Notes under the pieces: model-generated
Told to the model about the DNA's origin: nothing
Seen by the model: the letters and a program-made list of their open reading frames with translations, nothing else
Database searches by the model: none
Assembly (NCBI GenBank): GCA_959604115.1
Contig: CAUHBW010000272.1
Location: forward strand, 1 to 5,550
Direction of reading: 5' to 3'
Length of the DNA stretch: 5,550 nucleotides
From: an uncultured Bilophila sp.
GTDB lineage: Bacteria > Desulfobacterota > Desulfovibrionia > Desulfovibrionales > Desulfovibrionaceae
Part shown: piece after piece, positions 1 through 4,823 of the stretch
Numbering within the stretch: position 1 is the first letter of the stretch
Layout: every line of letters begins with the position of its first letter
Program-made: the position numbers and the translations under genes

Positions 1-200
1 ATAGAGCTAATGATTTTGCAATATGTATAACATTGTTAACGAAGGACTGATAGTTGTTTGTTGCTAGATTGTAACTTTTTTCAGTAAATCCGTTTTTTAC
101 TTTATCTCTGGCCTCTTCAATTTGGCATAGTTATCCAATCTGTCATCTTCAGAATGGATACCATGTATCTTGTTCACTCTTCAAACAGGGAAGGATTGGC
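1..200. other. AT-rich region without a supported gene
   Basis: This stretch is clearly AT-richer than the nif genes that follow and has no reading frame with coding character. It holds short dyads: TAAC-ATT-GTTA at 28-38 and AGTAAA/TTTACT at 83-101. The second lies in T-rich sequence but is too weak to call a terminator. A 16-codon frame (154-204) ends in an ATGA overlap with the start of the following remnant, but no ribosome binding site precedes it. The region probably carries the promoter of the remnant at 201 and perhaps the end of something beyond the window edge. Confidence 0.4.
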
Positions 201-498
201 ATGAATGGGGACACACCGAACATCGCGGCAATCTGTCAGCGACTTGCCAAGCACGCCCCCGAAGTGGCTGGCACTGCGACGAGGGCAAAACATTCGATCC
301 GAGCCGCGATAGGGTGAACCCGACATGGATTCTGACGGGTGAAGGTCCGAGGTATCTGGTTCCGTCTTCTTTGCCGCCCTCCGCCGCTTTTCACCGAATC
401 GGCGGTGAAAAGCGTCTCCGATCCTTTCGTAAAGGTCCGCTTTTTGGACGTTGTCATCGTGAACTTGCTGAAAAAATACGTCTTTTCGTTCTAATAAG
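201..498 (+). pseudogene. decayed CI-type (HTH) repressor-like gene, two frameshifts
   Basis: An ATG at 201 follows a good ribosome binding site (GGGAAGGA at 188-195, 5 bases upstream) and opens a frame starting MNGDTPNIAAICQRLAKHAP. It stops at TGA 315-317. The neighbouring frame continues exactly there, from 314, with VNPTWILTGEGPRYLVP. This closely resembles the end of the N-terminal DNA-binding domain of phage CI-type repressors, where a GV-N-P-x-W-L-L-TGEGP motif closes the HTH domain. Losing one G from a GGGG run would explain the shift. Around 380-396 the original frame resumes (ESAVKSVSDPFVKVRFLDVV) and ends at tandem stops TAATAA, 493-498. The distance between the N-terminal part and the VNPTW motif is short for this domain, so part of the HTH core may also be missing. 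The motif match and the ribosome binding site are seen; the repressor ancestry is inferred. A sequencing error in the homopolymers is an alternative to true decay. Confidence 0.45.
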
Positions 499-504
499 GT
501 GTGC

Positions 505-533
505 TTGACCTCACAGGTGAAGCGGTGCATAGA
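505..533 (+). promoter_or_regulatory. candidate sigma70-type promoter for nifUS
   Basis: TTGACC (505-510, five of six consensus bases) is followed after 17 bases by CATAGA (528-533), a poor -10 with three matches. It is the best -35 in the gap before nifU, but the -10 is weak. Transcription would start near 540. Confidence 0.25.
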
Positions 534-549
534 TTCCCGAGTGGAACGG

Positions 550-633
550 ATGACAAGAAAATACCACTGCCCCTCTTCCTTTATGGCGGTTAGGGCTTAT
601 ATGGTACTTGCCGGGCGTAGACCCGAATCCTAA
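550..633 (+). CDS. possible 27-residue leader peptide
   Basis: An ATG at 550 opens a short frame whose peptide contains KYHCP near the start and ends AGRRPES before TAA at 631-633. The upstream sequence (GGAACGG directly before the ATG) is a poor ribosome binding site. The frame lies entirely in the nifU leader and has one cysteine (residue 7). Nothing identifies it. It may be chance or the remnant of a small gene, and it is listed only because it fills part of an otherwise unexplained leader. Confidence 0.15.
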   Translation: MTRKYHCPSSFMAVRAYMVLAGRRPES

Positions 634-695
634 ATCATCGTTATGCTCTCCGGGCGTGACTCCGGTTGCACCCCGGATTGGTGACCAAGTTTTTT

Positions 696-700
696 GGAGG
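696..700 (+). promoter_or_regulatory. ribosome binding site that sets the nifU start
   Basis: GGAGG lies 7 bases before ATG 708. The reading frame is open further upstream to a TTG at 666, but the GGAGG lies inside that extension. Alignment with known NifU proteins, which begin MW-Y-, also favours 708. Confidence 0.85.
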
Positions 701-707
701 ACTGCAT

Positions 708-1556
708 ATGTGGGAATACACGGATACCGTTCGGGAGCATTTCCTGAAGCCGCGCAACGCGGGAGAACTTGCCGATGCCAACGCCGTCGGTGAAGTGGGC
801 AGCTTGGCCTGCGGCGATGCGCTGAAGCTTTTTCTGAAAATAAACGACAAGGGCATCATTGAGGATGCTTCGTTCCAGACGTTTGGGTGCGCCAGCGCCA
901 TCGCTTCCAGCTCCGCTCTGACCGAAATGATTAAGGGCAAGACCGTGGAAGAGGCGTCCAAGGTGACCAACAAGGATATCGCCGCCTATCTTGGCGGGTT
1001 GCCTCGCGAAAAGATGCATTGTTCCGTCATGGGGCAGGAAGCTCTTGAAGCCGCTCTGCGCAACTGGCGCGGCGAGCCCGCCGAAAAACAGCACGAACAC
1101 GAAGGGACGCTCGTATGCAAGTGTTTTGGTGTGACCGACGTGCAGATTCGCCGTGCGATTGAGGAAAACAACCTCAAGACGGTGGAGGAAGTCACCAACT
1201 ACACCAAGGCCGGCGGTGGGTGCGGCGAGTGCCTGAACACCATTCAGGATATTCTGGATGAAGAACTGGGCAAGCCGAAGTTGAAGGAATTCAACATTGC
1301 ACCGAAGCCCCAGATGACCAACGTGCAGCGGATGCAGAAAGTCATGCAGGTGCTTCAGGATGAAGTGAAGCCTCGGCTCGCCGCAGACGGTGGGGACATT
1401 GAGCTGGTGGATGTTGACGGGCATCGCGTCGTCGTTGCGTTGCGCGGTCTGTGTTCCAATTGCAGTTCCCGCGCCGTCACGCTGAAGGATCTTGTTGAAA
1501 AGATTTTGCGCGAACAGGTGGAACCGGAAATCGTGGTTGAAGAGGTGCAGGCATGA
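708..1556 (+). CDS. nifU: Fe-S cluster assembly scaffold protein NifU (three-domain)
   Basis: NifU is a cytoplasmic scaffold on which [2Fe-2S] and [4Fe-4S] clusters are built from iron and from sulfur supplied by NifS, then passed to target enzymes. The 282-residue product has all three domains of full-length NifU. An IscU-like N-terminal domain (about 1-125) carries Cys35 (LACGD), Cys61 (FGCASA) and Cys105 (HCSVMG). A central BFD-like [2Fe-2S] domain (about 133-185) carries Cys137, Cys139, Cys172 and Cys175 (VCKCF and GGCGEC). A C-terminal Nfu domain (about 207-280) carries the CxxC pair Cys249/Cys252 (GLCSNCSS). The spacing closely follows Azotobacter NifU, with a slightly shorter linker before the last domain. 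The start at 708 is chosen from the GGAGG 7 bases upstream. The stop overlaps the nifS start (ATGA), indicating translational coupling. No other nif genes are visible, so a general Fe-S role is at least as likely as one specific to nitrogenase. Confidence 0.96.
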   Translation: MWEYTDTVREHFLKPRNAGELADANAVGEVGSLACGDALKLFLKINDKGIIEDASFQTFGCASAIASSSALTEMIKGKTVEEASKVTNKDIAAYLGGLPREKMHCSVMGQEALEAALRNWRGEPAEKQHEHEGTLVCKCFGVTDVQIRRAIEENNLKTVEEVTNYTKAGGGCGECLNTIQDILDEELGKPKLKEFNIAPKPQMTNVQRMQKVMQVLQDEVKPRLAADGGDIELVDVDGHRVVVALRGLCSNCSSRAVTLKDLVEKILREQVEPEIVVEEVQA

Positions 1557-2713
1557 GCGTCATCTATCTTGACAACAACGCCACCACCAAGGTTGCGCCT
1601 GAGGTTTTTGAAAGCATGGTTCCGTTTTTTACGGAAAAATACGGCAATGCTTCCAGTATGCATACGTTTGGAGGACAGGTCGGCAAGAGCATTCAGGAAG
1701 CCCGAGAAAAGGTGGCGGCCATGCTCGGCGCGCTGCCGGAAGAAATCGTGTTCACCTCGTGCGGTACGGAGAGCGACTCCACGGCCGTGATGTCCGCCTT
1801 GCAGGCGCAGCCCGACAAGAAGCACATCATTACGACCCGTGTGGAGCACTCCGCGTTGATTGCCTTGGGGCAGCACCTCGAACACAAGGGGTACGAAGTC
1901 ACCTATCTCGGTGTGGATTCCAAGGGGCGTCTCGATCTCGACGAACTGGCGGAGGCCATGCGCAAGGATACGGCCATCGTTTCCGTGATGTTCGCGAACA
2001 ACGAAACGGGCACTGTTTTTCCGATTCAGAAAGTCGCCGAGATGGTCAAGGAACGCGGCATCTATTTTCATACGGACGCCGTGCAGGCTGCAGGCAAGCT
2101 GCCCATCGACCTCGCCAGGATGCCGGTGGATTTTCTGGCGCTCTCCGGGCACAAGCTGCACGCCCCCAAGGGCATCGGCGTCTTGTACATCCGTAAGGGC
2201 ACCCGGTTCCTGCCGTTCCTTCGCGGAGGCCATCAGGAACGCGGCCGCCGTGCCGGAACGGAAAACGCGCCGTATATTGTGGGCCTCGGCACCGCATGCG
2301 AGCTCGCCATGAACCACATGGAAGACGAAAACGTCAGAGTGCCCGCTCTCCGCGACAAGCTTGAAAAGGGATTGCTGGCAGCGATTCCCGACGCCATCGT
2401 AAACGGGGATACGGAACACCGGTTGCCGAATACGACCAACATCGCGTTCCAGTATGTCGAAGGCGAAGCGATTCTGCTTCTTATGGACCAGCTCGGCATC
2501 TGCGCCAGCTCCGGGTCCGCCTGCACTTCCGGCAGTCTTGAACCGTCTCATGTGCTGCGTGCGATGGGGGTTCCCTTTACCTTCGCGCACGGTTCCATCC
2601 GTTTCTCCCTGTCGCGTTACACCACGGAAGCCGAAATCGATTACGTCCTTGAAAAGCTGCCGCCGATCATTGAACGGCTGCGCGCGATTTCTCCGTTCCG
2701 CGCCATGAAGTAA
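1553..2713 (+). CDS. nifS: cysteine desulfurase NifS
   Basis: NifS is a PLP-dependent class V aminotransferase-fold enzyme that converts L-cysteine to L-alanine and delivers the sulfur as a persulfide to NifU. The 386-residue length is normal for the family. Visible signatures are YLDNNATTK at the N-terminus, His99 (VEHSA) expected to stack on PLP, NNETG at 149-153, Asp175 and Gln178 (HTDAVQAAGK), PLP-binding Lys201 in SGHKLHAPKG, the GGGQE-like stretch GGHQERGRRAGT at 225-236, and the active-site loop with Cys324 in SSGSACTSGS. Arg350 (SIRFS) probably binds the substrate carboxylate. Lys201 and Cys324 fall within one position of Azotobacter NifS. The start at 1553 overlaps the nifU stop by 4 bases, with GAGG (1542-1545) 7 bases upstream. 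The NifS assignment over IscS rests on its pairing with a full NifU and on the absence of iscR, iscA, hscB or hscA nearby. Confidence 0.96.
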   Translation: MSVIYLDNNATTKVAPEVFESMVPFFTEKYGNASSMHTFGGQVGKSIQEAREKVAAMLGALPEEIVFTSCGTESDSTAVMSALQAQPDKKHIITTRVEHSALIALGQHLEHKGYEVTYLGVDSKGRLDLDELAEAMRKDTAIVSVMFANNETGTVFPIQKVAEMVKERGIYFHTDAVQAAGKLPIDLARMPVDFLALSGHKLHAPKGIGVLYIRKGTRFLPFLRGGHQERGRRAGTENAPYIVGLGTACELAMNHMEDENVRVPALRDKLEKGLLAAIPDAIVNGDTEHRLPNTTNIAFQYVEGEAILLLMDQLGICASSGSACTSGSLEPSHVLRAMGVPFTFAHGSIRFSLSRYTTEAEIDYVLEKLPPIIERLRAISPFRAMK

Positions 2714-2734
2714 CCGGGCCATTTCCTCGTTCTG

Positions 2735-2768
2735 AAAGGATTCTCCGTTAGGCGGGGAATCCTTTTTT
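2735..2768 (+). terminator. intrinsic terminator of nifUS
   Basis: AAAGGATTCTCC (2735-2746) pairs with GGGGAATCCTTT (2754-2765) over 12 bp, with one G-T wobble and a 7-base loop. The T run extends over 2763-2768. It lies 21 bases after the nifS stop. Confidence 0.88.
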
Positions 2769-2784
2769 GTATGAGTGCCGTACA

Positions 2785-2815
2785 AAAAAGGCCGGGAAGC
2801 ATTCCCGACCTTTTT
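2785..2815 (-). terminator. bidirectional terminator, mainly for the leftward membrane protein gene
   Basis: AAAAAGGCCGGGAA (2785-2798) pairs with TTCCCGACCTTTTT (2802-2815), 14 positions with one C-A mismatch and a 3-base loop. Read on the minus strand, the hairpin ends in a T run downstream of the gene that stops at 2875. Read on the plus strand it also ends in T's, so it can back up the nifS terminator. Confidence 0.8.
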
Positions 2816-2840
2816 ATTCATTATTAAGCATGTGAGGGGG

Positions 2841-2867
2841 GAGAACCGGCTGGATCGCACGGTTCTC
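2841..2867 (-). repeat. inverted repeat just after the membrane protein stop codon
   Basis: GAGAACCG (2841-2848) and CGGTTCTC (2860-2867) form a perfect 8-bp stem with an 11-base loop, starting 7 bases beyond the stop of the minus-strand gene. No T run follows, so it is not itself a terminator. It could stabilise the mRNA 3' end. Confidence 0.6.
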
Positions 2868-2874
2868 TCTGGTT

Positions 2875-3327
2875 TTACAGCGCGCCGAAAACAAACTGCA
2901 ACGCAAAAACGGCGAGCAGACAAATGGAAATCAGGCGGCGTTGCTGGGTCGGCGTACTGTTCGAGCTTTCCTTCATAGCGGTGACAATCTTTTCGAGGCA
3001 CAGGATAATGAAGGTGTCGATGATGGCCGACGAATAGATGGCAATCGTATTAAGATCTCTAATGAAAATCAGGGCCAGAACAAAAATGCCGTAGACGCCG
3101 AGCAGACAGAACCAAGACCAATAGGTCTTTTCAGCGTTGGTGAACTTCTTGAAGCTGTGAATGGTTATGGGAATAAGAGGAACGCCTATCAAAACGAGCA
3201 GTACGGGGATATTCCGTATATCGACTAATGCAATCTTTTCCTGTCCATACAGAAAAATCTGCACCAGTTGGAAACCAAATACCGCGGTAAAGATAGCCCA
3301 TCCGACAATGATAAGATGCAAGAACAT
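2875..3327 (-). CDS. hypothetical multi-pass membrane protein, 150 residues
   Basis: I do not recognise this protein. About five hydrophobic stretches are visible (roughly residues 3-27, 35-57, 70-89, 95-117 and 132-149), so it is an inner-membrane protein with four or five helices and very short loops. Charged patches lie between them: HSFKKFTNAEK at 57-67 and a polar loop rich in S, T and Q at 120-131 followed by RR. No catalytic or metal-binding motif stands out. The ATG at 3327 has CGGGGA upstream with the G run 7 bases away, an acceptable ribosome binding site. Base composition is AT-richer than nifUS, which may reflect hydrophobic codons or a different origin. It stands alone, with its own promoter candidate and a terminator at 2785-2815. 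Lack of homopolymer breaks, a clean start and a clean end support it as a real gene. Confidence 0.75.
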   Translation of the reverse strand: MFLHLIIVGWAIFTAVFGFQLVQIFLYGQEKIALVDIRNIPVLLVLIGVPLIPITIHSFKKFTNAEKTYWSWFCLLGVYGIFVLALIFIRDLNTIAIYSSAIIDTFIILCLEKIVTAMKESSNSTPTQQRRLISICLLAVFALQFVFGAL

Positions 3328-3347
3328 AATTCATCCCCGTACTTGAA

Positions 3348-3365
3348 ATTTGTTGAACAACAAAT
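3348..3365. promoter_or_regulatory. 18-base dyad overlapping the promoter, possible operator
   Basis: ATTTGTTG (3348-3355) and CAACAAAT (3358-3365) are perfect 8-base arms separated by AA. The dyad overlaps the -10 candidate and the predicted start of transcription, which suits a repressor site. In RNA it would need a larger loop, so a DNA operator is the more natural reading. No regulator can be named. Confidence 0.4.
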
Positions 3366-3391
3366 ATAAACTAACGGTCCCCCACGGATAA
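3363..3391 (-). promoter_or_regulatory. candidate promoter of the 150-residue membrane protein gene
   Basis: On the minus strand TATATT (3368-3363, five of six) is preceded at 17 bases by TTATCC (3391-3386, a weak -35). Transcription would start near 3356, giving a leader of about 28 bases. A second candidate further upstream has a strong -35, TTGACG (3420-3415), but a poor -10, TATGTC. Confidence 0.35.
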
Positions 3392-3526
3392 GACATAGTT
3401 GATTCTACAATTTCCGTCAAGGAGGACATTCCCACGAGATAAAACATAAAATTTTAACCGGATGAACTATCAGGAAAATATATCGTCGCGTTGGGCGTAC
3501 TCCGGATCGGTGGCGTGAAAAATGCG

Positions 3527-3546
3527 AAAAAAAGAGGCTTAGCCCC
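3527..3546 (-). terminator. probable intrinsic terminator, minus strand
   Basis: GGGGC (3546-3542), a TAA loop and GCCTC (3538-3534) form a short 5-bp stem with one G-T wobble, followed by seven T's (3533-3527). It would end the candidate RNA or read-through from the 78-residue gene 210 bases upstream. Confidence 0.5.
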
Positions 3547-3644
3547 ATCAGGAAGGAGGGACGGTTCCGTAAGAGATTGTCCGAGGTAGCCGCCGTTAAG
3601 CGTTATCCAATCGTTGGCATATGAGGCAGGCTCGCGTCACTGCC

Positions 3645-3675
3645 CGGACTGCTTCGCAGTGTGTGTAGCAGTCCG
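3645..3675. repeat. perfect 9-bp hairpin in the intergenic region
   Basis: CGGACTGCT (3645-3653) and AGCAGTCCG (3667-3675) are exact inverted copies around a 13-base loop. On the plus strand CC precedes the first arm, and CCGGG after the second could extend the stem across a bulge. No T run follows on either strand, so it is a structural element and not a terminator. Confidence 0.7.
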
Positions 3676-3756
3676 CCGGGAGAAGGCATGTTTGATTCAT
3701 CCTCCGGTGCCCTCGGTGTGGGGGAGATTCATACAGGGAGAGAGGACGGAGCGGAC

Positions 3757-3993
3757 TTACGCCGGACGTTTCATCTTTTTCCGGATAAGCAGGTTGACGC
3801 CGACGGTGGTGAGGACGGAGAAGGTCATCCACAATACTCTGCCGAGAGGGGACCACTCTCCCAGCGGCGTGTATTTCCAGAAGAGAAAGACGTCGAACAG
3901 GAACCAGAGCACTGCGGCAACGGCAAAAACGATGAGGAGGATAAACAGGTAAAAGATGCGTTTGATGATCGACTCGAACTGCGGAAATTCCAT
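3757..3993 (-). CDS. small hypothetical two-helix membrane protein, 78 residues
   Basis: I do not recognise this protein. The start is chosen at 3993 (MEFPQFES) because GAGG (4002-3999) lies 5 bases upstream. The frame is open to ATGs at 4011 and 4032, but neither has a ribosome binding site. A short acidic N-terminus is followed by a long hydrophobic segment (about 12-38, rich in F, L, V and W), a short loop KYTPLGEWSPLGR, a second helix (about 49-69) and a basic end, RKKMKRPA. By the positive-inside rule both ends are probably cytoplasmic. There is no known motif. It appears to be a single-gene unit transcribed away from the YbjN-like gene. Strong hydrophobic periodicity and the ribosome binding site support a real gene, although its small size leaves some doubt. 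Confidence 0.65.
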   Translation of the reverse strand: MEFPQFESIIKRIFYLFILLIVFAVAAVLWFLFDVFLFWKYTPLGEWSPLGRVLWMTFSVLTTVGVNLLIRKKMKRPA

Positions 3994-4076
3994 AGGGGCC
4001 TCGTTGGTCATTGTAGGCAAACGCCGTTGCATGGCGCTGCGGCGGGTCGGACAGAGAAGATTTACTTCCCTCGGTA

Positions 4077-4084
4077 TTTATACT
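4077..4084. promoter_or_regulatory. overlapping divergent -10 elements
   Basis: TATACT (4079-4084, plus) and TATAAA (4082-4077, minus) each match five of six -10 bases. They would serve the 147-residue gene with a leader of about 190 bases and the 78-residue gene with a leader of about 75 bases. The -35 hexamers at the right spacing are poor on both strands. Confidence 0.25.
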
Positions 4085-4266
4085 CAATAAGGAGAACTGT
4101 CTAGATGGCATACCGTTTGAACGCTCTTCTTGTTCGAGAAGGGCAAAGGCCCGGTGATGGAGCGTGAAGTATCCGGCGGGAAGGAGGCTTGGGGCAAAAA
4201 GAGCCTGTGTTGTTGATTCCTGTGGGACATCACGGTATCACCAGCGGATACAGTCGCTGATTGGGA

Positions 4267-4275
4267 AAGGAGAGG
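4267..4275 (+). promoter_or_regulatory. ribosome binding site that sets the 4279 start
   Basis: AAGGAGAGG contains AAGGAG ending 6 bases before ATG 4279, which is ideal spacing. The in-frame TTG at 4261 lies upstream of it and would leave this site inside the gene. Confidence 0.8.
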
Positions 4276-4278
4276 ATC

Positions 4279-4722
4279 ATGGATTTTAGAAAGGTTTTTA
4301 CGTTGCTCCGGGAAAAGGGGATGGACGCGGAATTCGGTACGCTGAACAATGGGCTGCCGCAGATCCGCGTACGCATTTCTGGAATCACCTTTTTCGCCGT
4401 GCCGGATCACTTTCCGGGATATGAAAAGACGGAAAGCGACTTTATCTGTCTCAGAACGTACTTGAGAATGGATACCGTGGATGTTCGCCGGAAGGAGCAG
4501 TTGGATGCGGCCTTTAACAGAATTGCCAATAACATCCGGCTGGTCAAGATATACAGCGTCGAAAGCGAAAACACGCTTTATGCCTTTTTCGAAATTCAGG
4601 CGTTGACTTCGCCGGAAGCCTTTGTGGAAGCGCTTCCCCGATATGGGGCCGAGGCGATCAAGGCCATTCAGGAAGTCGGAACATTCGTCAACAGCCATCC
4701 GTCTTTTGCGAGAGCCGAATAA
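4279..4722 (+). CDS. YbjN-like domain protein, 147 residues (tentative)
   Basis: This is a soluble, probably cytoplasmic protein with no signal peptide or membrane segment. Its order resembles the YbjN / type III chaperone-like fold: an N-terminal helix (FRKVFTLLREKGMDAEFG), strands (PQIRVRISGITFFAVP), a middle strand (ICLRTYLRMD), a helix LDAAFNRIANNI, the strands LVKIYSVESENTLYAFFEI, and a C-terminal helix (112-138). YbjN-family proteins are poorly understood and often linked to stress or protein-protein contacts; this assignment is by pattern only. The start at 4279 is preferred over the frame's TTG at 4261 because AAGGAG (4267-4272) gives a 6-base spacing to ATG 4279. It stands alone, ending about 100 bases before a terminator shared with the leftward antiporter gene. 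Confidence 0.8.
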   Translation: MDFRKVFTLLREKGMDAEFGTLNNGLPQIRVRISGITFFAVPDHFPGYEKTESDFICLRTYLRMDTVDVRRKEQLDAAFNRIANNIRLVKIYSVESENTLYAFFEIQALTSPEAFVEALPRYGAEAIKAIQEVGTFVNSHPSFARAE

Positions 4723-4823
4723 CTGAACATATGGGGAAGTCCCTGTCGAGGTGTCCGGCAGGATTTTATGGGGAATCTCCTGTAATCCTTCCTGCGAATA
4801 CGGTAGACGCGTCGGCTTTCAGA

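Larger units (their letters stand above)
499..707 (+). other. long leader region upstream of nifU
   Basis: About 200 bases separate the repressor remnant from nifU. They contain a promoter candidate (505-533), a 27-codon frame at 550-633, a direct repeat CCGGGCGT at 611-618 and 650-657, and a small hairpin TCCGG/CCGGA at 661-677 just ahead of the nifU ribosome binding site. I recognise no IscR-type operator or known riboswitch. If the promoter is right, the mRNA leader is about 165 bases, long enough to hold a regulatory fold. Confidence 0.4.
3524..3720 (-). ncRNA. candidate structured small RNA (possibly 6S-like)
   Basis: The minus strand from about 3720 to 3527 can form an outer helix, CCGAGG (3716-3711) with CCTCGG (3586-3581), continued across a symmetric 3-by-3 internal loop by CCG/CGG. 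Inside it is a strong hairpin with a 9-bp perfect stem (3675-3667 with 3653-3645). It ends in a terminator-like stem and a seven-T run (3546-3527). The overall size of about 190 bases, an open middle and a 3' part reading GGCGGCTACCTCGGA recall the 3' strand of 6S RNA (E. coli GGCGGCATCTCGGAG). The 5' strand does not match well and no clear promoter is seen; TATGAA near 3732 is a weak -10. It could instead be the 3' UTR of the 78-residue gene. RNA identity is inferred. Confidence 0.25.
3328..3756. other. intergenic region between two leftward genes
   Basis: No frame here has a good start, ribosome binding site and coding character together. The part nearest 3328 carries a promoter and a dyad for the 150-residue gene. 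An AAGGAGGAC at 3419-3427 (plus) looks like a ribosome binding site, but no usable start codon follows it. The part from 3524 to 3720 is hairpin-rich on the minus strand and is described separately. Confidence 0.5.
3994..4278. other. divergent intergenic region
   Basis: The stretch separates the leftward 78-residue gene from the rightward 147-residue gene. Around 4077-4084 TATAAA (minus strand) and TATACT (plus strand) overlap in GTATTTATAC, two good -10 hexamers facing opposite ways, but neither has a recognisable -35. A 20-codon frame at 4105-4167 (MAYRLNALLVREG at its start) follows an AAGGAG at 4089-4094 with a 10-base gap, and could be a leader peptide or chance. Between 4168 and 4266 I see nothing definite. 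Confidence 0.4.

Noticed and set aside
151..162. AGAATGGATACC, repeated exactly at 4465-4476
   Set aside because: About one shared 12-mer is expected by chance in 5.5 kb, and the flanks diverge at once.
170..508. A 112-codon plus-strand frame beginning at a TTG
   Set aside because: Only its middle (from 314) has recognisable coding character, VNPTWILTGEGP. The start lacks a ribosome binding site, whereas ATG 201 in another frame has a good one. It is treated as part of the frameshifted remnant.
174..530. A 118-codon minus-strand frame
   Set aside because: It is antisense to the repressor remnant, rich in R, S and H, and shows no domain pattern. It is a shadow frame.
598..615. A TGG-TTGC pattern resembling a sigma54 promoter before nifU
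   Set aside because: The spacing between GG and GC is far too short for the sigma54 -24/-12 arrangement.
666..707. N-terminal extension of NifU from TTG 666
   Set aside because: GGAGG at 696-700 falls inside the extension and points to ATG 708, and NifU proteins normally begin at the MWEY-type start.
1355..3001. A 548-codon minus-strand frame antisense to nifS
   Set aside because: It lies opposite nifS and part of nifU, crosses both terminators, and its sequence is the low-complexity H, R and G mix typical of frames antisense to GC-rich genes.
3600..3700. SRP RNA, RNase P RNA or tmRNA in the hairpin-rich gap
   Set aside because: The conserved signatures of these RNAs (GGAAGGAAGC-type loop, GAGGAAAGTC, tRNA-like ends with a tag frame) are absent on both strands.
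3596..4111. A 171-codon minus-strand frame, and plus-strand frames at 3614-3952 and 3661-4104
   Set aside because: They overlap the 78-residue membrane protein gene in other frames, lack ribosome binding sites, and have no domain-like pattern.
4084..4698. A 204-codon minus-strand frame opposite the YbjN-like gene
   Set aside because: It lies antisense to a gene with a strong ribosome binding site, starts without one, and looks like a mirror of the coding strand.
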